Shown here piece by piece: positions 17,846 through 26,447 of a DNA stretch of 64,000 nt (positions are counted from its first letter, which is position 1; every line of letters starts with the position of its first letter). The notes under the pieces are model-generated. The model did not search any database and had not been told where the DNA came from. It worked only from the letters and a program-made list of their open reading frames with translations. The stretch is from Sutterella wadsworthensis 2_1_59BFAA. Its GTDB lineage: Bacteria; Pseudomonadota; Gammaproteobacteria; Burkholderiales; Burkholderiaceae_F. Both the position numbers and the translations under genes were made by a program. Where the stretch lies: assembly GCF_000297775.1 (NCBI RefSeq), contig NZ_JH815519.1:83073-147072 (forward strand), written 5' to 3'.

Positions 17846-18628
17846 ATGGCAGACAAAAAGGTTCCGGCCCTCTGCGGCCTCAAGAGCGTGCCCGAGCTCA
17901 CCAATCCCGTCATCATCTCCGACGTGCATCTTGCGGCCAACAAGCCCAAGACCATCATGGCATTCCTGCGCTTCATGAAGAACGTCGCGCCGCGCTTTGC
18001 CGAGCTCGTCATTCTGGGCGACCTCTTCGACTACTGGCTCGGCGACGACGCCACGCCCGAAGCCGACCCGATCATCGCAGAACTCAAGCTCTACTCCTCG
18101 ACCGGCCGCCGCGTGCTCATCATGCAGGGCTCCCACGACGCCCTTCTGGGCGCCGACTTCGCCGAGGCCTGCGGTGCCGAGCTCATCGCCGACCAGATCG
18201 TCATTCCCGTCAACGGCAATCCGATCCTCTTCGCCTACGGCGACCAGTGGTGCGTCCGCGACCAGGTCCGCCAGGCCCGCCGCGCCGTGCTGCGCGACCC
18301 GATCTGGCAGGAAAACCTCCTCGCCCAGCCCGCCCACGAGCGCGCCGCCGTCATCGACGAGGCCCTGAGGAAGTGCGCCACCGAAAACGAGGCTCCGAAG
18401 AACCCGCGCGACTTCGACGTCATTGAAAGCGCCGTCGCCGAATCGGCCCGCGCCGCAGGCGTCGAGCTCGTCATCCACGGCCACACCCACCACCCCGGCG
18501 CCCACGTCAACGCCGTCATCGAGCGCTGGGTGCTCCCCGACTGGGAGTTCGACCTCACCGAAACGAGCTGCAGGAGCGGCTACATCACCTTCATGCAGGG
18601 CGGCCGCCCGCAGATCCAGATGATGTAA
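17846..18628 (+). CDS. lpxH: LpxH-like UDP-2,3-diacylglucosamine pyrophosphatase with altered metal site
   Basis: LpxH removes UMP from UDP-diacylglucosamine to give lipid X in lipid A synthesis, on the inner face of the membrane, using two Mn ions. This 260-residue homologue keeps Asp26 and His28 (SDVHL), Asp59 (GDLFDYW) and the final HGHTHHPG histidines. The loop usually reading GNRD is GSHD here (Ser96 for the metal-binding Asn), and the usual HGD is YGD (Tyr131 for His). The rest of the chain is convincingly LpxH-like (WQENLLAQPAHERAAVI), and its place after ppiB is conserved. Either the enzyme uses a changed metal site or another gene does this step. The ATG at 17846 is preferred over 17798. 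Confidence 0.8.
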   Translation: MADKKVPALCGLKSVPELTNPVIISDVHLAANKPKTIMAFLRFMKNVAPRFAELVILGDLFDYWLGDDATPEADPIIAELKLYSSTGRRVLIMQGSHDALLGADFAEACGAELIADQIVIPVNGNPILFAYGDQWCVRDQVRQARRAVLRDPIWQENLLAQPAHERAAVIDEALRKCATENEAPKNPRDFDVIESAVAESARAAGVELVIHGHTHHPGAHVNAVIERWVLPDWEFDLTETSCRSGYITFMQGGRPQIQMM

Positions 18629-18641
18629 CCCTTCTCAAACC

Positions 18642-18669
18642 GCGCCCGGCAGGCATGCCGGGCGCATTT
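18642..18669 (+). terminator. Terminator after lpxH
   Basis: A 10-bp perfect stem (18642-18651 with 18656-18665) is followed by ATTTT. Confidence 0.8.
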
Positions 18670-18685
18670 TCCTCCTGAGAACAAC

Positions 18686-19003
18686 ATGTCCGACAAACTT
18701 CTCGAGTCCCAGGCCGCCGTCTTCAAGGCACTCGGCCACCCGAGCCGGTTGCTGATGGTCAAGGCCCTCGCAGGCGGCGAGCGATGCGTCTGCGAACTCC
18801 GGACCCTCGTCGGCGCCGACATGTCAACCGTCTCCAAACACCTGACCGTCCTCAAGAACGCCGGCGTCGTCGAGGCGGATCGACGCGGCAACAACATCTA
18901 CTACAGGCTCGTCCTCACATGCCTTTCCGGCGTCTTCACATGTCTGGACGCCGACAGCCGATGCCCGGGAGTCCAAAGGCCGGGCAAGTGCAGCTGCTCC
19001 TGA
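18686..19003 (+). CDS. arsR: ArsR-family metalloid-responsive repressor
   Basis: The 105-residue protein is a small winged-helix repressor (ALGHPSRLLMVKALAGGERC, then VGADMSTVSKHLTVLKNAGV). A Cys pair sits at the start of the DNA-reading region (RCVCEL), as in classical ArsR proteins that bind arsenite. The C-terminal end is rich in Cys (CLSGVFTCLD, SRCPG, GKCSCS), which could add metal ligands. It is the first gene of an arsenic cluster and is followed by two copies of an inverted repeat likely to be its operators. The start follows TCCTCCTGAGAA, with weak ribosome binding. Confidence 0.9.
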   Translation: MSDKLLESQAAVFKALGHPSRLLMVKALAGGERCVCELRTLVGADMSTVSKHLTVLKNAGVVEADRRGNNIYYRLVLTCLSGVFTCLDADSRCPGVQRPGKCSCS

Positions 19004-19034
19004 AACCTCCTTCCCACATCAATCTCGTGGTAAA

Positions 19035-19058
19035 CTATTTGGCGGATTAGCCAAATAG
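19035..19058. promoter_or_regulatory. ArsR-type operator, copy 1
   Basis: ctatttggc at 19035-19043 and gccaaatag at 19050-19058 form a perfect 9-bp inverted repeat with a 6-base spacer. The identical arms and spacing recur at 19101-19124. Confidence 0.75.
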
Positions 19059-19068
19059 CTCAACAGTA

Positions 19069-19092
19069 GCCGGCCGTTCAGGCCGGCTTTTG
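19069..19092 (+). terminator. Terminator between arsR and the permease gene
   Basis: The stem gccggcc/ggccggc (19069-19075 with 19081-19087) is followed by TTTT. It lies exactly between the two operator copies, so arsR and the downstream genes can be controlled separately or by partial read-through. Confidence 0.7.
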
Positions 19093-19100
19093 ACGACCCG

Positions 19101-19124
19101 CTATTTGGCCAAACAGCCAAATAG
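19101..19124. promoter_or_regulatory. ArsR-type operator, copy 2
   Basis: ctatttggc at 19101-19109 and gccaaatag at 19116-19124 repeat the arms of copy 1 with the same 6-base spacer. It ends 9 bases before the permease start, overlapping where a promoter and ribosome binding site must be, and so is well placed to repress. Confidence 0.75.
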
Positions 19125-19133
19125 GTCTCAACC

Positions 19134-20216
19134 ATGACATCCATCATCTTCAGAGAGGGCGACAAGCCTCATGCTCAAAAGCTTCGGTACGGAGCCGCCG
19201 CTGCGGCGGTGCTCCTTTCGTGGTTTGCTCTCTACCGCTGGGCGGAACCTGCCTCAAGCTTGATCGTCTTCGAGCTTCTGGGCCTCTCGCCCGCTTCCAG
19301 AACCGGCGCGGCGCTGCAGTTCTTTCTTTATGACAGCACGAAGATTCTGCTTCTGCTCGTGCTGATGATCTATCTGATCTCGCTTCTACGAGCAGGGCTC
19401 AATCCGGACCGCGTCCGTGCAATCCTCGCGGGCCGCTCGCGCCTGCCCGGCTACGGCCTCGGAGCGCTCTTCGGCGCCATCACTCCCTTCTGCTCGTGCT
19501 CGAGCGTGCCGCTCTTCATTGGCTTCACCGCCGGTGGAATTCCGTTCGGGATCACCATGGCCTTTCTGATCACCTCTCCCGTCATCAACGAGGTGGCCGT
19601 CGTCCTGCTCTGGGAACTGCTCGGCTGGAAGCTGACGCTTCTCTACGTCGCAACGGGGCTTCTGATCGGCATTCTCGGCGGTCTGTTCGTTGACGCCATC
19701 CATGCCGGACGGTGGCTGCAGCCCTTCCTCCTTCAGTCCTTCGATGCGGATGCCTCCGGCCAGGCCGTCCACGGGAACCCGAGTCTCGGCCTGCAGGCAA
19801 GGCACGCCTTTGCGCTGTCGGAAACCCGCGACATTCTGCGCAGAGTTGCCAAATGGGTCTTCATCGGCGTTGGCGCAGCAGCTTTCATCCACGGCTGGGT
19901 TCCCGAAGGCTGGCTGCTCGAGCACTTCTCCTCCGACCGCCTCTGGAGCGTGCCCGCCGCCGTTCTGGTCGGCCTTCCCCTCTACACAAATGTCACGGGC
20001 ATCGTGCCCGTCATGGAAAACCTCCTTCTGAAGGGGCTTCCCCTCGGCACCACGCTCGCCTTCTGCATCTCTGGCGTCGCCGCCAGTCTGCCTGAGCTCA
20101 TCATGCTCAGGCAGGTGATGACCGATCGGCTCATCGCCGTTTTCCTCGGATTCCTGCTTGTCGCGATCACGGCGGCAGGCTGGCTTCTCAACCTTCTCGC
20201 GCCCATGCTCAAATAA
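19134..20216 (+). CDS. arsP: ArsP-type permease (UPF0718/DUF318)
   Basis: The 360-residue protein has about eight to ten membrane segments and the permease signature GAITPFCSCSSVPLFIGFTA followed by GIPFGITMAFLITSPVINEV. A paired second half has VGLPLYTNVTGIVPVM and GTTLAFCISGVAASLPE. Members exported with ars genes (ArsP) expel trivalent organoarsenicals such as methylarsenite; other members are uncharacterised. Here the context (ArsR before it, small thioredoxin and ArsC-like protein after it) supports a metalloid role. The ATG is directly after operator copy 2, giving tight control by ArsR. Confidence 0.85.
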   Translation: MTSIIFREGDKPHAQKLRYGAAAAAVLLSWFALYRWAEPASSLIVFELLGLSPASRTGAALQFFLYDSTKILLLLVLMIYLISLLRAGLNPDRVRAILAGRSRLPGYGLGALFGAITPFCSCSSVPLFIGFTAGGIPFGITMAFLITSPVINEVAVVLLWELLGWKLTLLYVATGLLIGILGGLFVDAIHAGRWLQPFLLQSFDADASGQAVHGNPSLGLQARHAFALSETRDILRRVAKWVFIGVGAAAFIHGWVPEGWLLEHFSSDRLWSVPAAVLVGLPLYTNVTGIVPVMENLLLKGLPLGTTLAFCISGVAASLPELIMLRQVMTDRLIAVFLGFLLVAITAAGWLLNLLAPMLK

Positions 20217-20252
20217 GAAGCCGGCGCTCAAACTTCACAAAAGGACAAAAAC

Positions 20253-20489
20253 ATGCACATCAGGATTCTGGGAACTGGCTGCAGCCGATGCACCCGCCTT
20301 GAACAGCTCGTGAGGGAGCGCGCCGCAGAGCTCCGCCCCGAGGCCATCATCGAAAAAGTCACCGACGTCATGCAGATGCTTCGCCTCGGCGTCATGAGCA
20401 CGCCTTCGATCCTCATCGACGACAAGCCCGTGGCAGTCGGCCGCGTCCCCTCCCGCGAGGAGATCGATGAATGGCTGCGGCAGGAATGA
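20253..20489 (+). CDS. Small thioredoxin-fold protein (redox-active disulfide family)
   Basis: The 78-residue protein is a minimal thioredoxin fold with the active-site pair at GTGCSRCTRL (CxxC) and the cis-Pro loop MSTPSILID. Such proteins commonly stand next to UPF0718 permeases and probably supply thiol reduction or deliver a bound metalloid; neither is proven here. It is 36 bases after arsP and overlaps the next gene by 19 bases, so the three are co-translated. Confidence 0.85.
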   Translation: MHIRILGTGCSRCTRLEQLVRERAAELRPEAIIEKVTDVMQMLRLGVMSTPSILIDDKPVAVGRVPSREEIDEWLRQE

Positions 20490-20944
20490 AGATGCCCGCC
20501 GTCCTCTTCTGCTGCACTCACAACAGATGCCGAAGCCGCATGGCCGAAGCCGTCGCCCGACATCTTCTTCCCGGCTGGACATTCATGTCGGCGGGATCCG
20601 CACCCGCAGGCGGCATCGATCCCGGTGCAGAGGCCGCGCTGCGCGAGTCGGGACTCGAAGCATCAGGCCCCGCACGACGCGTGCAGGACCTCGACCTTTC
20701 GGCATTTGATCTCATCGTCACGCTCTGCGCTCAGGAGGAAAGCTGCCTGTGGCTTCCGCCCGCTCTCTCGAGGCGTGTTCTGCACGTTCCCTTCGAAGAT
20801 CCGTCCCGTCTCGGCGCCGACACGCCGCAAAGCGTCCGCAACGAGGCCTTCAGGCATCTCATGATCGAACTCGGCGCCTTCTGCCTCACGCTTCCCGACA
20901 CGCTCGAGAAGATTCATGCGGCAGAGGATATGCGTCGTTCGTGA
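20471..20944 (+). CDS. arsC: Low-molecular-weight phosphatase-like arsenate reductase
   Basis: The 157-residue protein has the Cys-x5-Arg anion loop (CCTHNRCRSRMAEA) and the fold order of low-molecular-weight tyrosine phosphatases/thioredoxin-coupled ArsC. It would reduce arsenate to arsenite, with the small thioredoxin just upstream a likely partner. The late region VPFEDPSRL replaces the typical DPxx loop. The start at 20471 has a GAGGAG site 8 bases upstream, giving a 19-base overlap; an ATG at 20486 overlapping the previous stop as ATGA is an alternative. A true phosphatase role is less likely given the neighbours. Confidence 0.8.
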   Translation: MAAAGMKMPAVLFCCTHNRCRSRMAEAVARHLLPGWTFMSAGSAPAGGIDPGAEAALRESGLEASGPARRVQDLDLSAFDLIVTLCAQEESCLWLPPALSRRVLHVPFEDPSRLGADTPQSVRNEAFRHLMIELGAFCLTLPDTLEKIHAAEDMRRS

Positions 20945-21061
20945 AAAAATCCGAACGTCCGTTCGTTTTGCCGTAAAATGTCGCATGTTCTCAAACAAGC
21001 CCGATCGTCCGACAACCCCGCGGGACGAGCGGAACGACACAAGCACAAACGGAGAGACCCC

Positions 21062-21769
21062 TTGAGCAACCTCGAATGCAAGCACCGCCTCTACAAGAAG
21101 GTCGGCCTGATCGGCAAGGCCTTCAGCCATGAAGTCAGGCTCGAGCTCATCGAGCTCCTCTCCCAGTGTCCGCAGACCGTCGAAAAGCTGTCCGAGATGC
21201 TCGACGAGGACTACAAGAGCATCAGCGCGCACCTGCGCGTCCTCTATCGCGCGGGGCTCGTGACCTGCACCCGCAACGGCCGCTTCCAGCGCTACGGACT
21301 TGCGAGCCCCAAGGTGGCGGCGCTTGCCGTCATGATCCGAGAGACGGCAGAGCAGAGCATCGCCGAACTTTCCAGTCTCGAGGCCGAAAGCGGCATTCCC
21401 AACGCCTCGCTCGGCATCGAGGACGCCGTTCACTACGCCTCCGAAGGCAAGCTCATCCTGCTCGACGTCCGCCCCGAGGAGGAATTTGCGGCGGGACACC
21501 TTCCCCACGCCGTCAACATGCCCATCGAAACGCTCGGCAAGCGCGTGCACGAGCTGCCCCGAGGCATGGCGCTCGCCGCCTACTGCCGCGGTCCCTACTG
21601 CTTCCTCGCGCACGAGGCGGCAGCCATTCTCGAAGCTTCGGGCCGACGCCTGCAGGTGATCCCCTCGGGCGTCATGGAGTGGTCGAGCAGGGGCGCCGAA
21701 CTCGAGTCCGCGAGCCCCGAGGAATCCCAGGAAACGCCGCCGCGACGCGGCATCAGAACGAAGGCCTGA
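21062..21769 (+). CDS. ArsR-type regulator fused to a rhodanese domain
   Basis: The protein of about 235 residues joins an ArsR-type winged helix (FSHEVRLELIELLSQCPQTV, then DYKSISAHLRVLYRAGLV) to a single rhodanese domain (ILLDVRPEEEFAAGHLPHAV) with a reactive Cys loop AYCRGPYC. Proteins of this layout are thought to sense sulfur or redox signals through the rhodanese Cys. A TTG start at 21062 is preferred because GGAGAG lies just upstream and the family begins there; an ATG at 20978 would add 28 residues without family likeness. A small inverted repeat (20952-20957/20960-20965) lies upstream and may be its operator or the ars terminator. Confidence 0.8.
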   Translation: MSNLECKHRLYKKVGLIGKAFSHEVRLELIELLSQCPQTVEKLSEMLDEDYKSISAHLRVLYRAGLVTCTRNGRFQRYGLASPKVAALAVMIRETAEQSIAELSSLEAESGIPNASLGIEDAVHYASEGKLILLDVRPEEEFAAGHLPHAVNMPIETLGKRVHELPRGMALAAYCRGPYCFLAHEAAAILEASGRRLQVIPSGVMEWSSRGAELESASPEESQETPPRRGIRTKA

Positions 21770-21802
21770 GGCCGACGGATCCCTGACGAAGGACAAAATG
21801 AC

Positions 21803-21839
21803 GAAAGCCCGCCGCTTGAACAAAGACGGCGGGCTTTTC
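21803..21839. terminator. Terminator between the rhodanese regulator and the TolC gene
   Basis: A 12-bp stem (21803-21814 gaaagcccgccg with 21827-21838) has A-rich and T-rich flanks, serving two converging genes. Confidence 0.75.
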
Positions 21840-21858
21840 CTTTGGGAGAGCGTGAACT

Positions 21859-23136
21859 TCAGAGTTCGCTCATCGCGTGCCTGAGCCTCAGTCCCGCGAG
21901 CACGGCGTCATAGTGCGCGTACATCGCGTTCATGTCGCTCGAGAGCCTGAGCGTTTCCGCATCGAGCACCTCGGTGTGGGAGACGAGCCCGTGGCGGTAG
22001 CGCTCGCGCACGGCGCGCAGGTTCTCGTCGGCCTGCGCAAGGGCGCTCTGCGCGACACCAAGGCGTTCGTCCGCCTCGTTCACGTTGAGCAGGCACTGCC
22101 GGACGGCAAGTTCGACGAGCGAGCCCGCCTCGGCCTTCTGATGCTCGAGCGCGGCGCGCTTTTTGCCGATCTCGGTGACGTTCGCGGCGCGCACGCCGCC
22201 GTCGAGGATGTTCCACTTCATCGTGACGCCGACCATCCAGCCGCGGTCGCGGGCGAGGTACGGATCGTCCTGTCTCATCCAGCCGCCGGCCAGAGCCACC
22301 TGCGGGAGATAGGCGCCCTTTTCGGCCTTCGCCTGCGCGGCGAGCGCCGCGTCGGCGTGCCTGATGCCCTCGATGGCGGCGTTCTTTCTGACGGCGCGCT
22401 CGACGAGCGTAGCCTCGCCGCCCTGAAGGACCTCGGGGAGCGCAGGCTCCTCAAGGCGGGCCTCGGCGTCGAGCGGCCTGCCGATCTCGCGGTTGTAGGC
22501 GGACTTCGCGAGGCTGAGCGCGTTTCTTGCGCGGATCACGTCCTGACGAGCGTTCTTCACCCAGACCTCGGCCGCCAGACGGTCGGTCTTGACGACGAAG
22601 CCCTTTTTGAAGAGCTTCTCGACGTCGGCGGCGTGGGCCTGGAGCGTGCGCTCGTGAAGCTCGGCGAGTTCAAGCGCGCGCTGCGCCTGCAGGACGTTCA
22701 CGTAGCGCTCGGCCACCTTCATCTTCACGTCCTGTTCGGCCCCCCTGAGCTCGCTCCCCGCACGGGCCTTCAGGGCCTTGGCGGCCTCAACGCCCGAGAC
22801 GATGCGCCCGCCCGCAAAGACGGGAAGCGTCGCGACGGCGCCGTAGCCGTAGGTGCGGTCCTTCGCAAGCGGCATGGACATGCCCATGAAGCGCATCTGA
22901 GGCGCCTCCTCGAGCCTGAGGTAGTTCGCCTGCAGGTCCACGCTCGGCAGGTGCTTGCGCTCGGCGGCGCTCACAGCCGCATCGGCCGCCTCCTCGGTCG
23001 CGCGGGCGGCTTCGAGCACCCGGCTTCCCGAGAGCGCGGCGTTCCACGCGTCGTCGAGCGTCTCGGCCGCGAGCGGGCCCGCGGCCAGCGTCCCGGCCAG
23101 AAGGACGCCGATCAGCTTCTTCACATCACTCGTCAT
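21859..23136 (-). CDS. TolC-family outer membrane efflux channel
   Basis: The 425-residue protein has a signal peptide (KLIGVLLAGTLAAGPLAAET) and the two long repeated helical hairpins of outer-membrane efflux proteins. Typical stretches are RERYRHGLVSHTEVLDAE and the paired TYGYGAVATLPVFAGGRI and MVGVTMKWNILDGG. It forms the outer-membrane exit of the pump coded just upstream. The ATG at 23136 overlaps the stop of the RND gene (ATGA), showing translational coupling. The open frame upstream of this ATG belongs to the other frame of the RND gene and is not part of the protein. Confidence 0.9.
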   Translation of the reverse strand: MTSDVKKLIGVLLAGTLAAGPLAAETLDDAWNAALSGSRVLEAARATEEAADAAVSAAERKHLPSVDLQANYLRLEEAPQMRFMGMSMPLAKDRTYGYGAVATLPVFAGGRIVSGVEAAKALKARAGSELRGAEQDVKMKVAERYVNVLQAQRALELAELHERTLQAHAADVEKLFKKGFVVKTDRLAAEVWVKNARQDVIRARNALSLAKSAYNREIGRPLDAEARLEEPALPEVLQGGEATLVERAVRKNAAIEGIRHADAALAAQAKAEKGAYLPQVALAGGWMRQDDPYLARDRGWMVGVTMKWNILDGGVRAANVTEIGKKRAALEHQKAEAGSLVELAVRQCLLNVNEADERLGVAQSALAQADENLRAVRERYRHGLVSHTEVLDAETLRLSSDMNAMYAHYDAVLAGLRLRHAMSEL

Positions 23137-26100
23137 GCCTTCACCTCCGTGGCGGCCGCCTTCGTTCCGTCTTCGTCCGCATGGAACGGGAAGGCCTTGT
23201 AATACTGATAGAGCAGGATCGGAACCACGAACACCGTGCAGCACGCGCTCACGAGCGTGCCGAAGATGAGCGAGATCGCCAGTCCGCGGAAGACCGCGTC
23301 GGTGAGCATGATCAGGCTGCCGCACACGACGCACAGCGACGTGAGCAGGATCGGACGCATGCGCACGCTGCCCGCCTTGAGCACGGCTTCCTTGAGCGGC
23401 ATGCCGAGCCTGAGGTTGTCGATCACGAAGTCGATGAGCAGGAACGAGTTTCTCACCACGATGCCCGCCAGCGCCGTAAAGCCGATGAGGGACGTGGCCG
23501 AGAACTGCTCGCCCAGGAGCCAGTGGCCGGGGAAGACGCCGATCACGCCCATGAAGACCGCAGAGAGGGCAATCACGGGGAGAAGGAACGACTTGTAGTA
23601 GGCCACGAGCATCAGGTAGATGCCGCCCACCGCGAAGGAGAGCGCAATGACGAGGTCCCTGTAGGAGTTGAGCATCATGCGGATCTCGCCTTCCCAGAGC
23701 AGCTCGACGCGCGACTGCGTGAGGTCGGGGCGAACCTCGGAGACGCCGAGGTTCGACGTCGCGAGCGTTCCGCCCGCCGGCAGCGCCATGCCCTCGAGCC
23801 TGTTGTTGAGGTCGATCACGGCATAGGTGGCCGTCGTCCAGCCGAGCTCGCCGCCGATGCGCGTCATGGGCACGCCGTCCTTGTGGCGGATCGTCTGCTC
23901 GGCGGCGCCCGTCTCCGTGGTCACCAGGGAGGAGAGCGCCACGCGTGCGCCGCCCGCGCCCGGCACCGTCACGCCCGAGAGGAGCGACGGATCGAACTGG
24001 GCCTCGTCGGGAATGAAGAGCCTCACGGGCACCGGCTCGCGCTCGCCGCCGACGTGCGCGTATCCGCTCACGTCGCCCGAGACGAGCTTGCGCAGGAGCC
24101 CCGCCGCTTCGGCCGCATTCACGCCCGAGAGCGCGGCCTTCTCGCGGTCGATCGCCAGACGACGCTCGACGACGTCGGCCTCGGCGTTCCTCACGATCTC
24201 GACCATGTCGTAGGTCTTGCGGAACTCGGCTTCGATACTGTCGGAGATGACCCTGAGCTCCTTGGGATCACGCCCGTAGACCTCGGTGAGGACCGTGGCG
24301 ACGAGCGGAGGTCCCGGAGGATCCTCGACCACCTGGATCGTGCTGCCGGGCCATGCGGCCGCGACGGGCCTGAGCGCCTCGCGCAGCTCGCTCGCGATCT
24401 CGATCGTCGAGCGTCGGCCCGTGTCCTTGTTCGTGAAGTTCACGCGCACGGCGCCGATGTTCGAGCCCTTTTCGCCCGCGCCCTTGAGGAGCGAGTTGAA
24501 GTCGTCGATGCCGCCTTCGCCCGTCCAGCTCTGGTAGTTGACGACCTCGGGAATGCGGGAGACGACGGCCGCGACGTCGCGGACCGCGCGGTCGGTCACC
24601 TCAAGCGCCGTTCCCTCCTTCATCTTCACCGTGACGTTGAAGGTGTTCTTGTTGTCCTTGGGGAGGAACCCCATCTGCACGCCGAAGGCCGACGGTTCGC
24701 CCGCGGGCCCCTCGGGCCTGATGAACTGCCACGCGGGCAGCACGCACGAGGCCGCGAAGCTTGCCGCGAGCGCGAGCATCAGCACGAGCTCGCGCACGGG
24801 ATAGCCGATCACGCGTCCCGCGACCGCGTCGTAGACGCGCGCGATGAGGATGGGCTCCTCCTTCGGGGGCTCGCCGCCCTTTTCATGGCTCATCGGAATC
24901 CAGTGCCTGCACATCCAGGGCACGACGCTGTAGGCGATGAAGAGCGAGGCGAAGATCGCCACGGGAACCGTGACGCCCACGGGATGGAAGTACTGCTTGG
25001 GCATGCCCGTGAGCGTGGGCACGAGCGAGTAGAAGACGAGCATCACCGTGAAGGTGGCCATCATCGTGGGGCTGCCGATCTCGTCGGCCGCGCGCACGAC
25101 CTGCACGGGCTTGGACTCCTTCGAGCCAAGGCCGAAATGACGCACCACGTTCTCCACGACCACGATCGCGTCGTCGACGAGAAGGCCGAGCGCGATGATG
25201 AGCGCGTAGAGGCTCAGGCGGTTGATCGTGAGTCCGTCGATCTTCGTGATCGTGAGCGTGATGGCGAGAATGAGCGGAATCGAGAGCCCGACGATGAGCG
25301 CGGGCCTGCGGCCGAGGAAGAGCCAGGTCACGGCCACGACCGAGACGAGCGCGATGCCGAGATGCTCGAGGAGGAGGTTCACGGCGTCGTTCGCGCGCTC
25401 GCCGTCGTTTCGCGTCACGACGACATGCACGCCCTCGGGCACCGTGGCCTTCATGCGCTCGACGCGCTCGATGACCTGGTCGGCCACCTCGACGGCGTTC
25501 GTGTTCTTTTTCTTCGCCACGGCGAGCGTGACGGCGTTCATCTCGCGTCCGCCCGTGAGCACGTAGTTGTCGGCGTCGCTTCGCCCGTAGGCAAAGCGCG
25601 TCGTCATCGTGCGCCGCGCGGCGGGCCCGTCCGTGATCTCGGCCACGTCGCCGAGCCTCAGGGTGCGGCCCGAGAAGACGCCGATCGGCAGGCTGCGCAG
25701 CTCGTCGACGCCTTCGATGCCGTTGGCGAGCCTCACCTTCTGCTCAAGGCCGTTTTCAACCACGCTGCCGAGCGGGGCCGCCACGTTCGAGGCGGCGACC
25801 GCCATGCGCACGGAGTCGAGCGTCGCCCCGAAGCTCTGAAGCCTTTCGGGATCGATCGCGACCGTGAACTCGCGGCTGCGGCCGCCTTCCACCGTCGTCG
25901 TCGAGACGTCGGCCATGCTGAGGAGCTCGTCGCGCATCGCATTGGCGATGCGTCTGAGCGCAAAGTCGTCGTACTTCTCGCTCGCAAGCGTGACCGTCAC
26001 CGCCGCCACGTCGTCCGCGTCGGCGCTCACGATCATCGGCACGGACGCCGCCGCAGGCAGCAGGTGCCGTCCGCTGTAGACGCGGTCGTAGAGCTTGTTG

Positions 26101-26435
26101 AGCGACGCCTCCTTCTCCTCGCCCACCTTGAAGCGGACGGTGAGGCGCGCGACCGAGTCGGACGCCGCGCCTTCGGTATGGTCGACGCCCGGAATCTGGT
26201 TGACGATCGCCTCAAGGGGCTTGAGCACGGTCTGCTCGACCTCGGAGGGCATGGCGCCCGGCAGCACCACCTGAACGAGGGCGCCGGGCATCGTGATCTG
26301 CGGATTCTCCTCGCGGGGCGTGGAGAGCACCGCCCAGAGGCCGCAGATGAGACAGCCGAGAATGACGATCGAGGTGAGCTTGGAGTCGACGAAGAACTCC
26401 GAGAGCTTCCCCGTGATGTGTCCTGCTACGCGCAT
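23133..26435 (-). CDS. RND-family efflux pump inner-membrane transporter
   Basis: The 1100-residue protein is a proton-driven RND transporter with 12 membrane segments and two large periplasmic loops. Near the start are the PREENPQITMPGALVQVVLPG and EVEQTVLKPLEAIVNQIPGV stretches common to the family. In the membrane domain GLLVDDAIVVVENV carries the proton-relay Asp pair. It is slightly longer than AcrB. Substrates cannot be read from sequence; the PREENP wording is found in pumps outside the AcrB core group. It follows the fusion-protein gene by 12 bases and overlaps the TolC gene. Confidence 0.93.
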   Translation of the reverse strand: MRVAGHITGKLSEFFVDSKLTSIVILGCLICGLWAVLSTPREENPQITMPGALVQVVLPGAMPSEVEQTVLKPLEAIVNQIPGVDHTEGAASDSVARLTVRFKVGEEKEASLNKLYDRVYSGRHLLPAAASVPMIVSADADDVAAVTVTLASEKYDDFALRRIANAMRDELLSMADVSTTTVEGGRSREFTVAIDPERLQSFGATLDSVRMAVAASNVAAPLGSVVENGLEQKVRLANGIEGVDELRSLPIGVFSGRTLRLGDVAEITDGPAARRTMTTRFAYGRSDADNYVLTGGREMNAVTLAVAKKKNTNAVEVADQVIERVERMKATVPEGVHVVVTRNDGERANDAVNLLLEHLGIALVSVVAVTWLFLGRRPALIVGLSIPLILAITLTITKIDGLTINRLSLYALIIALGLLVDDAIVVVENVVRHFGLGSKESKPVQVVRAADEIGSPTMMATFTVMLVFYSLVPTLTGMPKQYFHPVGVTVPVAIFASLFIAYSVVPWMCRHWIPMSHEKGGEPPKEEPILIARVYDAVAGRVIGYPVRELVLMLALAASFAASCVLPAWQFIRPEGPAGEPSAFGVQMGFLPKDNKNTFNVTVKMKEGTALEVTDRAVRDVAAVVSRIPEVVNYQSWTGEGGIDDFNSLLKGAGEKGSNIGAVRVNFTNKDTGRRSTIEIASELREALRPVAAAWPGSTIQVVEDPPGPPLVATVLTEVYGRDPKELRVISDSIEAEFRKTYDMVEIVRNAEADVVERRLAIDREKAALSGVNAAEAAGLLRKLVSGDVSGYAHVGGEREPVPVRLFIPDEAQFDPSLLSGVTVPGAGGARVALSSLVTTETGAAEQTIRHKDGVPMTRIGGELGWTTATYAVIDLNNRLEGMALPAGGTLATSNLGVSEVRPDLTQSRVELLWEGEIRMMLNSYRDLVIALSFAVGGIYLMLVAYYKSFLLPVIALSAVFMGVIGVFPGHWLLGEQFSATSLIGFTALAGIVVRNSFLLIDFVIDNLRLGMPLKEAVLKAGSVRMRPILLTSLCVVCGSLIMLTDAVFRGLAISLIFGTLVSACCTVFVVPILLYQYYKAFPFHADEDGTKAAATEVKA

Positions 26436-26447
26436 GAGCGCCTCCCG

